Source: Oscillospiraceae bacterium
GTDB lineage: Bacteria > Bacillota > Clostridia > Oscillospirales > CAG-382
Assembly (NCBI GenBank): GCA_015063785.1
Contig: SVTM01000004.1
Span: 1-64,000 of the forward strand
Reading direction: 5' to 3'
DNA: 64,000 bases
A program made the position numbers and the translations under genes. The notes under the pieces are model-generated. The model was not told where the DNA came from, searched no databases, and saw only the letters and a program-made list of their open reading frames with translations. Of this stretch, positions 1 through 8,575 are shown one piece after another. Each line of letters starts with the position of its first letter. Within the stretch, counting starts at the first letter, position 1.

Positions 1-2
1 TA

Positions 3-1250
3 ACAGCAGGCGCTTCCACGCCTGATGATATAATAGAGGAGGTAAAAATCAGAATGGCAAATGAAATCGTAATCAATTCTGATGCAACAACAGAAAACGA
101 AAACCCTGTGATCAAGGACACTATGACCTTTGAGGAAATGCTCAACGCGTCGTACAGATCCATCAGAGCAGGAGAAAGGGTACAGGGAGTCATCACTTCG
201 GTTACACAGACTGAGGTTCATGTCGATCTCGGCATCAAGCATACAGGTATTATTCCTTATTCGGAACTCAGCTTCGACCCCAGCTTCAAAGTTGAAGAAA
301 ACTTCAAGGTTGGCGATAAGATAGATGTTGTAGTCGTAAAGTTCAATGACGCTGAAGGAATCGTTTCGCTTTCCAAGAAGCGCATGGACGTTGACAAGAA
401 CTGGAACGAGCTTAAGGAAGCTTACGAAAACGCAACAGTTCTCGACGGTAAAGTCGTAGAGGCTGTAAGAGGCGGCGTTATCTTCCAGGCAGGTCCCAAC
501 AGAGTATTTGTTCCCGCATCCCACACAACTCTTCCCAGAAGCGAAAACGCTCCTTCCGAAGAGGATCTTGCAAAGCTCGTTGGCGAAATCGGCAGAATCA
601 AGGTTATCGACATCAACGAACAGAGAAGAAGAGCTGTCGGCTCGATGAGAGCTGTTATCCGCGAGGAAAGAAAGGCTCTCCAGGCTAAGTTCTGGGAAAC
701 AGCAGAAGTTGGAAAGACATACAACGGTGTTGTTAAGTCTTTGACCGCTTACGGTGCATTCGTTGATCTCGGCGGAGTTGACGGTATGGTTCACATCACC
801 GAGCTCTCCTGGAAGCACATCAAGCATCCTTCCGACGTTGTTAAGGTAGGCGATACCATCGACGTATTCGTTAAGGCTCTTGACGTTGAAAAGAAGAGAA
901 TTTCTCTCGGCTACAAGACAGAGGAAACAAACCCCTGGACAATCTTCAAGAGCAAGTATGCCGTTGAAGACGTAGCAGAGGTTAAGATCGTAAACCTCAT
1001 GCCTTTCGGCGCATTTGCTGAAATCGTTCCCGGTGTTGACGGTCTTATCCACATTTCGCAGATCTGCGAACAGAAGATCCAGAAGCCTGCAGACGTTCTT
1101 TCTGTTGGCGAAACAGTAAGCGCAAAGATCACTGCTATCGACGAAGAAAACAAGAAGGTCAGCCTTTCCATCAAGGCTCTTCTCGTTCCCGAAGAAGCAG
1201 CTGAAGAGGTTGCTGAAGAAGCTCCTGCCGCTGAAGAAACAGAAGCATAA
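3..1250 (+). CDS. rpsA: IspH C-terminus fused to ribosomal protein S1 (partial at 5' end)
   Basis: The reading frame is open from base 3 and runs straight into the ATG at 54. The first residues (TAGASTPDDIIEEV) match the C-terminal end of IspH, the Fe-S reductase of the MEP isoprenoid pathway, so this looks like the bifunctional IspH-S1 protein known from Clostridia, with the IspH part mostly outside the window. From Met at 54 (398 residues) four S1 RNA-binding domains can be seen at about residues 37-105, 118-190, 214-286 and 300-374, followed by an acidic Glu/Ala tail. Domains 3 and 4 are the best conserved. S1 acts on the ribosome in mRNA binding. A GGAGG at 38-42 stands 11 nt before the ATG at 54, so a separate S1 product from an internal start is possible. 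A terminator follows at 1270. Confidence 0.9.
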   Translation, partial: TAGASTPDDIIEEVKIRMANEIVINSDATTENENPVIKDTMTFEEMLNASYRSIRAGERVQGVITSVTQTEVHVDLGIKHTGIIPYSELSFDPSFKVEENFKVGDKIDVVVVKFNDAEGIVSLSKKRMDVDKNWNELKEAYENATVLDGKVVEAVRGGVIFQAGPNRVFVPASHTTLPRSENAPSEEDLAKLVGEIGRIKVIDINEQRRRAVGSMRAVIREERKALQAKFWETAEVGKTYNGVVKSLTAYGAFVDLGGVDGMVHITELSWKHIKHPSDVVKVGDTIDVFVKALDVEKKRISLGYKTEETNPWTIFKSKYAVEDVAEVKIVNLMPFGAFAEIVPGVDGLIHISQICEQKIQKPADVLSVGETVSAKITAIDEENKKVSLSIKALLVPEEAAEEVAEEAPAAEETEA

Positions 1251-1269
1251 GCTAAAAGTTTATGACCAT

Positions 1270-1304
1270 GGGCTGCTGCATATTCTGCGGCAGCCCGATT
1301 TTTT
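1270..1304 (+). terminator. Rho-independent terminator after IspH-S1
   Basis: GGGCTGC and GGCAGCCC arms form a GC-rich hairpin followed by a T run (1299-1304). It lies 20 bp after the S1 stop and separates that gene from yqeG. Confidence 0.8.
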
Positions 1305-1327
1305 AATTATTTGAAATTGGAGAAGCT

Positions 1328-1843
1328 ATGGCTCTTTTGATACCCGAACTTATTTGTGAAACAGTGTACGACATTCCGCTCTCGTTTTTCACCGACCGCG
1401 GAATAAAGCTTTTGTTGCTTGATATTGACAACACACTCGTCACCTACGACGACGAATATCCGATCGAAAAAAACCTTTCATGGTTTTCAGAGCTTGAAAA
1501 AGTCGGCATAAGCGTTGCCTTTGTTTCAAACAATCATAAAGAACGAGTGGAAAAATATGCTTCACGCACAGGATTTCCTTTTTTTGCCGATGCAGCAAAA
1601 CCCTCGGCAAAATACTATAAGGAAGCCATGCGCAGCCATTCGTTACAGCCGTCAGAATGCGCGGGGGTGGGCGATCAGATATTCACCGACGTTCTCGCCG
1701 CACATCGTGCCGGCTGTATCGGCGTACTCGTTTCACCGATAAAGGACAAAAAAAACGCATTTTTCAGATTCAAAAGAGCTTGTGAAAAGCCGTTTGTGGC
1801 GGCATATCACAAAAAACATAAAAAAGAGGTGAAGAGCAAATGA
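1328..1843 (+). CDS. yqeG: YqeG-family HAD phosphatase
   Basis: 171 residues, the usual length for the YqeG (HAD subfamily IIIA) family. The HAD motif I DIDNTL is at residues 32-37 (nucleophile Asp32, second Asp34), motif II is the S in FVSNN, a conserved Lys lies in AAKPSAKYY, and GDQIFTD supplies motif IV. Cytosolic, no signal peptide. The family is linked to phosphatidylglycerophosphate phosphatase-like or general phosphatase activity, so the substrate is uncertain. It is the first gene of a compact run (ATGA overlap with the next gene at 1840) leading to the peptidase and EF-P, an order common in Clostridia. Confidence 0.9.
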   Translation: MALLIPELICETVYDIPLSFFTDRGIKLLLLDIDNTLVTYDDEYPIEKNLSWFSELEKVGISVAFVSNNHKERVEKYASRTGFPFFADAAKPSAKYYKEAMRSHSLQPSECAGVGDQIFTDVLAAHRAGCIGVLVSPIKDKKNAFFRFKRACEKPFVAAYHKKHKKEVKSK

Positions 1844-2706
1844 CAACAAAAGCAATGTTTGGACCGGGCGGAAACTCCGAAAGTTTCTATGCCGCAGGCT
1901 ATAAAAGCACTGTGGATGCTCCAAAATTTGTGCGCGAATTCGGGCTTGATGCCTATGAATACGAGGCCGGCAACGGTGTTGCGGCATCTGTTGAAACCTT
2001 CAGAAAAATCGGCGAGGCCGCGCGTGAGCATGATATCAAGCTTTCAATCCACGCACCATATTACATATCTCTTTCCTCGGTCGATGAAGAAAAAAGAAAG
2101 GGCAGTGCGCGCTATATCGTGGCATCGGCACAGGCTCTTAACGCCATGGGCGGTGAGCTTATGGTTATCCACGCAGGAAGCACAGCAAAACTTGACCGTG
2201 CCGTTGCTCTTCAGTATGCCAAGGATGCCATCTATCACGCCCTTGGTGTTCTTTCCGAGAACGAGCTGTATGGCTTCAAGCTTGGCATCGAAACAATGGG
2301 CAAGGTCAACCAGTTGGGCACGCTTGACGAGGTTCTCGAAATGTGCACGGTCGACAAGACGGTTGTTCCCGTCGTAGACTTTGGCCACATGAACGCCCGA
2401 GAACAGGGCGGAGTTTTTCCGACTGCCGACGAGTATAAATCGGTGTTCGACAGAATTTCCTCTGCCTGTGGTGCAGAGGTGGCAGAAAATCTTCATTGTC
2501 ATTTTTCAAAGATCGAATATACAAACGGCGGAGAAAAACGTCATCTCACTTTTGAGGATGTAAACTATGGCCCCGATTTTGAGCCGTTGATGAAGGCAAT
2601 TGTGGATCTCGGAATTTGCCCCACCATCATCTGCGAGTCAAACGGAACGATGGCAGAGGACGCTTTGATGATGAAAAAAGAATATCTGAGATACGTCGGA
2701 AACTGA
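1840..2706 (+). CDS. Endonuclease IV-like TIM-barrel protein
   Basis: 288 residues of the AP endonuclease family 2 / sugar-phosphate isomerase superfamily, closest in look to deoxyribonuclease IV. Metal-ligand motifs can be read in order: SIHAPYY, VIHAG, GIETMGK, DFGHMNAR, HCHFSKIEYT and CESNG. These fit the trinuclear zinc site of Nfo, which cuts DNA 5' of abasic sites. It overlaps yqeG by 4 bp (ATGA), so the two are translationally coupled, and is followed 6 bp later by the M24 peptidase. No signal peptide. A sugar isomerase role cannot be excluded, but the length and His/Glu spacing favour endonuclease IV. Confidence 0.8.
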   Translation: MTTKAMFGPGGNSESFYAAGYKSTVDAPKFVREFGLDAYEYEAGNGVAASVETFRKIGEAAREHDIKLSIHAPYYISLSSVDEEKRKGSARYIVASAQALNAMGGELMVIHAGSTAKLDRAVALQYAKDAIYHALGVLSENELYGFKLGIETMGKVNQLGTLDEVLEMCTVDKTVVPVVDFGHMNAREQGGVFPTADEYKSVFDRISSACGAEVAENLHCHFSKIEYTNGGEKRHLTFEDVNYGPDFEPLMKAIVDLGICPTIICESNGTMAEDALMMKKEYLRYVGN

Positions 2707-2712
2707 GGTGGC

Positions 2713-3804
2713 ATGATGAACTACTTTGATTTGAGGATAGAAAAACTCAGAGAAAAATTACCGCCCGACACGGCACTTCTTGTCACCGATGATATATCCC
2801 GCCGATATTTTTCGGGATTTGCCTCGTCGGCAGGCTATATGTATATTTCAAAGAATTGTTGCGTTCTTGCCCTTGATTTTCGCTATTTTGAAAAGGCAAA
2901 AATTGCTCAGACTCAGGGGAAAATGTCAAAAGACGTCCAGCTCGTCGAAGCAAATATTTCGCGAAAAGAGATCGTTTGCAAGCTGATCGAAAAGGATAAT
3001 ACGACGCATCTGCTTTACGAAAACTGCAGAACCACCTGCAAGGCGTTTGAGGGCTTGAAAAACGATTTTGGAGGAGTGGCAGAGCTTGTACCTGCCGAGA
3101 ACATGATCGAGCTTCTGCGAGCTCAAAAGGACGAGCACGAGCTTTCGCGCATTGTCGAGGCACAGAGAATAACAGATCTTGGCTTTGATCATATATGCCG
3201 CATTATAAAGCGCGGTATGACCGAAAACGAGATCGCTCTCGAGCTCGAGTTTTTTATGCGCAAAAACGGCGCTTCGGGGTTGGCTTTCAGCACCATCTGC
3301 GTTTCGGGCGCAAAATCGTCGATGCCCCACGGAGAGCCGGATGAAACTGTCGTTTCTGATGGTTTTCTCACCCTCGATTTCGGCGCAAGCTTCGACGGCT
3401 ATTGCTCGGATATGACAAGGACGCTGTGCGTCGGAAAACCCACGGCGGAGATGCTGAGAATATATGACACGGTGCTTGCGGCGCAGGACGCGGCGTTTTC
3501 AAAAATTCACGGCGGTGTTGTCGGCAAAGAGGTCGATGCGGCGGCACGAGATCTGATCTACGGCGCAGGGTATGAAGGCTGCTTCGGTCACAGCACAGGT
3601 CATTCGCTGGGACTTGAAATACATGAATGTCCCAATTTCAGTCCCAGAGAAGAATCAAAAATCCCGTCCGGTGCCGTTTTGAGCGTCGAACCGGGTATAT
3701 ATGTCGAAGGAAAATGCGGTGTTCGCATAGAAGATATAGTATTTTTGACTGAAAATGGCTATAAAAACTTGACAAACAGCACAAAAGATATTATAATACT
3801 ATAG
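2713..3804 (+). CDS. M24 family Xaa-Pro aminopeptidase
   Basis: 363 residues: an N-terminal creatinase-like domain (about 1-125) and a C-terminal M24 pita-bread catalytic domain. The dinuclear metal site can be read: Asp in LDFGASFDGY, Asp in CSDMTRTL, His in GHSTGHSLGLEIHE, Glu in SVEPGIYVE and Glu in VRIEDI. It removes N-terminal residues before proline in cytosolic peptides. Two adjacent ATGs (2713, 2716) follow a GAGGTGGC stretch; either may be the start. It lies directly before efp, the common clostridial order, and its last codons contain the efp promoter. Confidence 0.9.
   Translation: MMNYFDLRIEKLREKLPPDTALLVTDDISRRYFSGFASSAGYMYISKNCCVLALDFRYFEKAKIAQTQGKMSKDVQLVEANISRKEIVCKLIEKDNTTHLLYENCRTTCKAFEGLKNDFGGVAELVPAENMIELLRAQKDEHELSRIVEAQRITDLGFDHICRIIKRGMTENEIALELEFFMRKNGASGLAFSTICVSGAKSSMPHGEPDETVVSDGFLTLDFGASFDGYCSDMTRTLCVGKPTAEMLRIYDTVLAAQDAAFSKIHGGVVGKEVDAAARDLIYGAGYEGCFGHSTGHSLGLEIHECPNFSPREESKIPSGAVLSVEPGIYVEGKCGVRIEDIVFLTENGYKNLTNSTKDIIIL
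3769..3797 (+). promoter_or_regulatory. Consensus sigma-A promoter for efp
   Basis: TTGACA at 3769-3774 and TATAAT at 3792-3797 with a 17-bp spacer, a perfect match to the vegetative consensus. It lies inside the last codons of the upstream peptidase gene and about 80 bp before the efp start. Confidence 0.85.
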
Positions 3805-3876
3805 TAATACTGTTATTGCTATAAGGCAGAGAATGCCAAAAAGCGATTTGAAAATATTTTTTTGGAGGAAACATAA

Positions 3877-4443
3877 ATGATTTCAGCAGGCGATTTCAGA
3901 AACGGTGTAACATTCGAAGAAGACGGCCAGGTTCTTCAGGTCGTTGAATTCCAGCATGTAAAGCCCGGTAAGGGTGCGGCTTTTGTTCGTACAAAGCTCC
4001 GCAACGTTATCACAGGCGCAGTAATCGAAAAGTCCTACAACCCCACAGCAAAGGTTGCTCAGGCTTTCGTTGAAAGAAGAGATATGCAGTATCTCTACAA
4101 CGACGGCGACCTTTACTACTTCATGGATCTCGAAAGCTTCGAGCAGATGCCCATCGGTGCAGATGCTCTTTCCGACAACTTCAAGTTTGTTAAGGAAAAC
4201 GAAACTTGTAAGATCGTGTCCTACAAGGGCAAGGTTTTTGCAGTTGAACCCCCCATCTTCGTTGAACTCGAAGTAACCGAAACTGAACCCGGTATCAAGG
4301 GCGACACAGCAACCAACACTCTCAAGCCCGCAACTCTTGAAACAGGCGCGACAATCAAGGTCAGCCTCTTCATCAACATCGGCGACGTTCTTAAGATCGA
4401 CACAAGAACCGGCGAATACGTTGAAAGAGTTAACAACAAGTAA
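3877..4443 (+). CDS. efp: Translation elongation factor P
   Basis: 188 residues, normal EF-P length with the three-domain architecture: KOW-like N-terminal domain, two OB folds, and the typical C-terminal run [17 protein letters not shown]. The loop PGKGAA carries Lys32 at the position that is modified in EF-P families. EF-P binds between the P and E sites and relieves stalling at polyproline. A TTTGGAGGAAAC ribosome site lies 7-12 nt before the ATG, and a perfect sigma-A promoter sits in the preceding gene, so efp can be expressed apart from the peptidase. Codon use is strongly biased, as expected for an abundant translation factor. Confidence 0.97.
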   Translation: MISAGDFRNGVTFEEDGQVLQVVEFQHVKPGKGAAFVRTKLRNVITGAVIEKSYNPTAKVAQAFVERRDMQYLYNDGDLYYFMDLESFEQMPIGADALSDNFKFVKENETCKIVSYKGKVFAVEPPIFVELEVTETEPGIKGDTATNTLKPATLETGATIKVSLFINIGDVLKIDTRTGEYVERVNNK

Positions 4444-4477
4444 TTTAACCTTAATTTAAGAAAGTGAGGCGTGGTTT

Positions 4478-4804
4478 ATGACAACAACAGAAAAGGTAGC
4501 ACACCTTAAAGGCGTAATGGAAGGCATGGAGTTCGATACCACCACCAAGGAAGGCAAGCTTCTCTCTCTCATCGTTGACATTCTCGACGATCTTACAGCA
4601 GAAGTTTCCGAGATCGAAGACGATCTCGATACTCTCTTTGACTTTGCAGACGAGCTCGACGAAGATCTCGGCGACGTTGAAGCAGACCTCTACGGCGACG
4701 ACGAGTATGACGACGAATTCGACGATGAATACGACGAAGACGAAGATATGCCCGAATGCTGCGTTGGCTGCAACGACGATTGCTCCACTTGCGGACAGGA
4801 ATAA
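4478..4804 (+). CDS. Acidic CD1247-type N-terminal domain protein
   Basis: 108 residues. The first 45 (VAHLKGVMEGMEFDTTTKEGKLLSLIVDIL) match the CD1247 N-terminal helical domain found next to efp in many Clostridia. A heptad-like acidic region follows, then a run of Asp/Glu/Tyr, and the C-terminus ends in a cysteine cluster CCVGCNDDCSTCGQE, which looks like a metal-binding knuckle. Function unknown. It lies 34 bp after efp and before a strong terminator, so it is probably the last gene of the efp transcript. Confidence 0.75.
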   Translation: MTTTEKVAHLKGVMEGMEFDTTTKEGKLLSLIVDILDDLTAEVSEIEDDLDTLFDFADELDEDLGDVEADLYGDDEYDDEFDDEYDEDEDMPECCVGCNDDCSTCGQE

Positions 4805-4824
4805 TTTTCCCGTAAAACAAAATT

Positions 4825-4853
4825 ACCGCCGACATTATGTCGGCGGTTTTCTT
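4825..4853. terminator. Bidirectional terminator
   Basis: CCGCCGACAT and ATGTCGGCGG (4827-4846 region) form a near-perfect stem followed by TTTTC on the plus strand and preceded by A-rich sequence, between the converging efp-unit and DUF2752 genes. Confidence 0.8.
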
Positions 4854-5208
4854 ATATTATGCGCGTCAGGTAGTAAACGAGATTTGCGGCGAGGATAACG
4901 AAAGCCGCCGCTATCCACCCCTTTCTGTGCTTTCCCAACCTTTTGTTAAAAACCAAAAGCAAAAAAGCGACGAGAACAGGCAGTGCAAATGCGTTGTGGC
5001 AGAGATATCCCGAAAAATCAAGCCTTGCAAGCGAAACAAGGGCTCGTGTCATTCCGCAGGTCGGGCATCTGAAACCGAATATTTCGTAAATGACACAGTT
5101 TATCCCGAAAAGTTTTAATACAAAAATACCAAGCAGAACCCCGATAAATATAAAAACGTCGGAATTATGTTTTGTTGCGTTTTTCAACCGGTTAACCGAT
5201 TTTTTCAC
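4852..5208 (-). CDS. DUF2752 membrane protein
   Basis: 118 residues with the DUF2752 signature RCPTCGMTRALVSL between hydrophobic helices at about 19-42 and 72-90, and a third near the C-terminus. A small inner-membrane protein of unknown function. It begins with GTG at 5208, overlapping the stop of the upstream TM2 gene by four bases (GTGA), so the two are translationally coupled. DUF2752 and TM2 proteins often occur as neighbours in Clostridia. Confidence 0.8.
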   Translation of the reverse strand: MKKSVNRLKNATKHNSDVFIFIGVLLGIFVLKLFGINCVIYEIFGFRCPTCGMTRALVSLARLDFSGYLCHNAFALPVLVAFLLLVFNKRLGKHRKGWIAAAFVILAANLVYYLTRII

Positions 5209-5663
5209 TGCTTGTAGTTAAGCTGCTTTCCGCACGCGGGGCAAAAAGCAGTGTTTGACGGGATGGCGGCGCCGCAGTAGCCGCAGAAGGAAGTGCTTGT
5301 GGCGGTGTTTGCAGTGGTGTTTGCGCGTGCAAGAATGCTCTCGATGCTCGAAAAGTTGCTTTCTTTCGTCTTGTCGGTTATGGAAAACCAGTCTATTATC
5401 GCAAGTACTCCGCATACACCGCCCGTTAAAAGCTTGAGCACGCCCATGCCTATGTCTCCGAGCATAAATCTGTCCACTCCAAGATATCCGAGAAAAATAG
5501 AAACAATAAGCATAACCGTCGGATCTTTGTATTCTACCATGTTAAGAAGCATCAGCTTGTTTTCGTCGGCATAGAGGAGTTTTTCTCTTATGTAGGGGAT
5601 TTTGTCAACGGGGAAGTATTTTTGGTGTGTCACCATAAACATATCTATTCTTTGCTGATCCAT
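5205..5663 (-). CDS. TM2 domain and zinc-ribbon protein
   Basis: About 152 residues from the ATG at 5663, which has AGAGGTG at the right spacing; a GTG at 5672 lacks this. The middle holds a TM2 domain (two membrane helices around LIVSIFLGYLGVDRF and LLTGGVCGVLAIIDWF), and the C-terminus carries a double-cysteine zinc ribbon CGYCG...CPACG. TM2 proteins are membrane-embedded and of unknown function. Coupled to the downstream DUF2752 gene. Confidence 0.8.
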   Translation of the reverse strand: MDQQRIDMFMVTHQKYFPVDKIPYIREKLLYADENKLMLLNMVEYKDPTVMLIVSIFLGYLGVDRFMLGDIGMGVLKLLTGGVCGVLAIIDWFSITDKTKESNFSSIESILARANTTANTATSTSFCGYCGAAIPSNTAFCPACGKQLNYKQ

Positions 5664-5821
5664 TGTTTGCACCTCTGATAGTTTTTTATATTTTCATTGT
5701 AACACGATATTTATGTTTTGTCAATAAAAAGACGCTTGGTTGCCGGTTTTGTGAAACTGTAGCACTTTTGGTAGAAAACAAACGAATTTCAACTAAACAA
5801 AATTGTGTTAGCTAAAACTCC

Positions 5822-5850
5822 TTGCAAAAGGAGTTATTCTGTTTTATAAT
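5822..5850 (+). promoter_or_regulatory. Promoter of the ECF sigma operon
   Basis: TTGCAA (5822-5827) and TATAAT (5845-5850), 17-bp spacer. An AACTCCTT/AAGGAGTT hairpin (5816-5835) overlaps the -35 and could be an operator. The rest of 5664-5953 shows no gene. Confidence 0.65.
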
Positions 5851-5953
5851 GTTTTTGTTTACTTTTTGCAACCTTTTCCTCATTATTGTGTATATAGGGA
5901 TGAGTAATAAAAACAGCGCTGATTTTTGTTACCGAAAGGAGGTTTCAAAAAAA

Positions 5954-6505
5954 TTGATCGATGATATAAAGCTTTTGCGCGATCTGAAAAGCAAAAAAAG
6001 AAACTGTATGGACGAGATAATAAGGTCTTACACACCATATGTCAGTGTGGTGGTATATAACACCATTGGAAGGATAGCACCGCCGCAGGATATCGAGGAG
6101 GTCATTGCCGATACGTTTTTTGCGCTTTGGACCCATTCCGATTCTATCGAGGAAAAAGAGGGGTGCATCCGTGCATATATTGGAGCGATCGCACGGAATA
6201 TGGCAAAAAACAAGCTTCGGACAGTGATATTGTGTGAGGAGCTTGACGAAAACACTGTTTCAGATATGTACGATCCGCAAAGTGATTTGATAAAAAATGA
6301 AGATAAAGCAGTTCTTTTGAAACTGATCCTTTCTCTCGGTGAACCCGACAGTGAAATTTTTATCAGACACTATTACTATGAAGAAAAAATTAAACACATT
6401 TCTAAGATAATGGGGATAAAAGTTTCAACCGTTAAATCAAAGCTTTTCCGCGGAAAAGAAAAGCTAAAAGACAAACTTTTTGAAGAAGGGGAGATTTTAC
6501 TATGA
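5954..6505 (+). CDS. ECF-type RNA polymerase sigma factor, TTG start
   Basis: 183 residues from a TTG at 5954, chosen because AAAGGAGGT (5935-5943) sits 10-11 nt upstream. The frame is open further up, but that part is hydrophobic and contains the promoter. Region 2 begins at MDEIIRSYTPYVSVVVYNTIG with QDIEEVIADTFFALW, and region 4 at FIRHYYYEEKIKHISKIMGIKVSTVKSKLFRGKEKL is the helix-turn-helix that reads the -35 box. It overlaps the next gene by ATGA, which encodes a membrane protein of anti-sigma type, so the pair forms a signal-controlled switch. Targets unknown. Confidence 0.85.
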   Translation: MIDDIKLLRDLKSKKRNCMDEIIRSYTPYVSVVVYNTIGRIAPPQDIEEVIADTFFALWTHSDSIEEKEGCIRAYIGAIARNMAKNKLRTVILCEELDENTVSDMYDPQSDLIKNEDKAVLLKLILSLGEPDSEIFIRHYYYEEKIKHISKIMGIKVSTVKSKLFRGKEKLKDKLFEEGEILL

Positions 6506-7581
6506 ATAACAAAAATCTGAAAAAGCTCAACCAAGAGCTGGCGCTCAACGATTATTCGCAGCTTCCTTGCCCCGAAAGGATCATGAGAAAGGTTGATGAA
6601 AAAATCGCTCATGATTCTCCTGAAAGGAGATTTTTTATGAAAAGAAGTGCTGTCAGAACTCTTGTCGCAACCATATTGATTCTGTCTGTAACAGGTCTTG
6701 GCGTACTTGCCGCAACATTTGGCTGGCACACAAAATTTATGGAGTATTTCGGCAATCCGTCTGATGAGCAGAGGGAGCTTGTGAACGGTTCTTTTGATGC
6801 TCCCATGTTATCAAAATCTGATAACGGATACACGGTAAATGTTCTCAACACCCTTGCGGACAAGCACATGATTTATGTGCTGTATGAGCTTATTTTGCCT
6901 GAGAAAACAGAGTTTTCAACAGAAGAGGCAGATTGGTATTTTAGGCACGAACTAATACATGGAGTATATCTTGAACATGATAAAAAAGGCGTTGAAAAAA
7001 GCGCCATGACGGCCGGAATTGGCGGTTATGATATATTGGCTGTTGACAAAAGCAAGATAACCGTCTGCGAATATATGAGCATCAACGCTGAAATATCCGA
7101 CGAATGCCTTGTTACTCTTTCGGTGGGAAATAAGAAATATGTTGACGAAACCGAGATTTTCGTGGGGGATACTCAGATATTTAACCGCGAGAATGCGCAG
7201 ATCGTCGGAGATTTCAACGTAACACAGTCGTGGAATTTTAAATATGAAGATACCGGAAAAAGTATCGATGTGAACAAAACTCTCGACTTGAACGGCTATA
7301 ACACAAATACCCTTTCAAAGGTTGATATATCCCCAATCTCGGTCTGGATCATCGCAGAAGGCGATCAGGTTCCGACAGCACTTAACCCAATTATCAGATT
7401 CAAGAATGGCAGTGAAATAACATATAATTCAAAAGATAAGAACGCTCATGCCATGTTTACAAGCTATGCCGACGGCAGCGGAAAAGGATATTCAACCCTC
7501 GGATATGTTTTTGAAAAAATAGTTGATCTTTCGACAGTAGACTGCATTATAGTGGGAGATCAGACGGTAGTGATCAACTGA
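6502..7581 (+). CDS. Membrane anti-sigma factor (DUF4179-like)
   Basis: 359 residues: a short cytosolic N-terminus (1-50) that would bind the sigma factor, one membrane helix at about 53-75 (LVATILILSVTGLGVLAA), and a long extracytoplasmic domain resembling DUF4179/RsiV-like anti-sigma proteins. It overlaps the sigma gene by four bases, the usual arrangement for such pairs. No cysteines of a ZAS motif are seen, so binding is of the non-zinc type. Likely senses an envelope signal and is cleaved or changes shape to free the sigma factor; this is inferred from family and position. Confidence 0.75.
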   Translation: MNNKNLKKLNQELALNDYSQLPCPERIMRKVDEKIAHDSPERRFFMKRSAVRTLVATILILSVTGLGVLAATFGWHTKFMEYFGNPSDEQRELVNGSFDAPMLSKSDNGYTVNVLNTLADKHMIYVLYELILPEKTEFSTEEADWYFRHELIHGVYLEHDKKGVEKSAMTAGIGGYDILAVDKSKITVCEYMSINAEISDECLVTLSVGNKKYVDETEIFVGDTQIFNRENAQIVGDFNVTQSWNFKYEDTGKSIDVNKTLDLNGYNTNTLSKVDISPISVWIIAEGDQVPTALNPIIRFKNGSEITYNSKDKNAHAMFTSYADGSGKGYSTLGYVFEKIVDLSTVDCIIVGDQTVVIN

Positions 7582-7666
7582 AGCGCTGAAGTGTCACATT
7601 TTATTCTGTTTCATATACTGTATCGAGAGCGCAAAAGCTCTCAATACCAAAAAAAGGATGTCACAG

Positions 7667-8518
7667 ATGGCAACTTTCAACAACACAGCGACACTTTCCT
7701 ACAATGGTCAGGTCACAAATTCCAATGTCGTAACAGGTGAGATCCTCGATGCGCTTTCGGCAACGAAAACGATCCTTGATTCAACCTACGGTGCAGGCGA
7801 TACCCTGACCTACGTTATCAGCATCATAAATTCAGCATCGACTCCCATATCAGGCATCAGCGTCACAGACAATCTTGGCGCATATACCACAGACGAGGGT
7901 GCTACGGTTTATCCGCTTGACTATGTCGATGGCACGGTTCGTCTTTATGCCGACGGAGTGCTGACGACAGCACCTGCCGTCACACAAGGCCCTCCCGTCG
8001 TTTTCGAGGGCATCTCGGTTCCTGCAAACGGCAACGTTATTCTCATCTATGAAGCTTCCGTAAACGCCTTTGCACCCATCAGCGAGGGTGCCACCATTAC
8101 AAACGTAGCTTCTGTCACAGGGGCAAACATTTCAATTCCCATCACCGCCACAGCAATCGCACAGGCGGATAGCGAGCCCGAGCTTACCATCTCAAAATCG
8201 GTCTACCCCGAAACAGTTTTTGAGGACGGTCAGATAACCTATACCTTCGTAATTCAGAATTCGGGCAACACACCTGCGACAACTGAGGACAACGTCGTCG
8301 TCAGCGACAACTTTGACCCCATTCTTTCAAATCTTGCAGTAACTCTCGACGGGCAGCCTCTTGCCGTCACCGATTACACCTACAACCAGGCAACCGGCGA
8401 GTTTGCCACAACGGCAGGATCCATCACAGTCCCCGCTGCCACCTTTGCTCTTGATGGTACCGGCAGATGGGTCACAACCCCCGGCGTTGCAATTCTCAGG
8501 GTTACGGGAACGGTATAA
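7667..8518 (+). CDS. DUF11 repeat protein without signal peptide
   Basis: 283 residues from the ATG at 7667, which has AAAAGGAT at good spacing; the ATG at 7658 lies too close to that site. It consists of two DUF11-type Ig-like beta domains (about 30-160 and 165-283), each starting with a conserved run such as ALSATKTILDSTYGAGDTLTY or PELTISKSVYPETV. No signal peptide, membrane segment, LPXTG motif or S-layer domain is visible, so export is unexplained. Such short DUF11 proteins recur in Clostridia; some could be spore or envelope components, but I cannot assign a role. A small hairpin (7625-7642) lies in the leader and a terminator follows. Confidence 0.7.
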   Translation: MATFNNTATLSYNGQVTNSNVVTGEILDALSATKTILDSTYGAGDTLTYVISIINSASTPISGISVTDNLGAYTTDEGATVYPLDYVDGTVRLYADGVLTTAPAVTQGPPVVFEGISVPANGNVILIYEASVNAFAPISEGATITNVASVTGANISIPITATAIAQADSEPELTISKSVYPETVFEDGQITYTFVIQNSGNTPATTEDNVVVSDNFDPILSNLAVTLDGQPLAVTDYTYNQATGEFATTAGSITVPAATFALDGTGRWVTTPGVAILRVTGTV

Positions 8519-8528
8519 AAAGGATATA

Positions 8529-8562
8529 AAAAATGCGGCCTGCTTTTGCAGACCGCATTTTT
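8529..8562. terminator. Bidirectional terminator between DUF11 gene and rnfB
   Basis: AAATGCGGCCTGC and GCAGACCGCATTT pair with one mismatch around a TTTT loop. It has T/A runs on both sides and lies between converging genes. Confidence 0.8.
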
Positions 8563-8575
8563 GCTCTTTAATATC

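Noticed and set aside
5822..5953. Signal-anchor-like N-terminus for the sigma factor
   Set aside because: That part contains the -35 and -10 boxes and precedes a strong ribosome site; it is unlikely to be translated.
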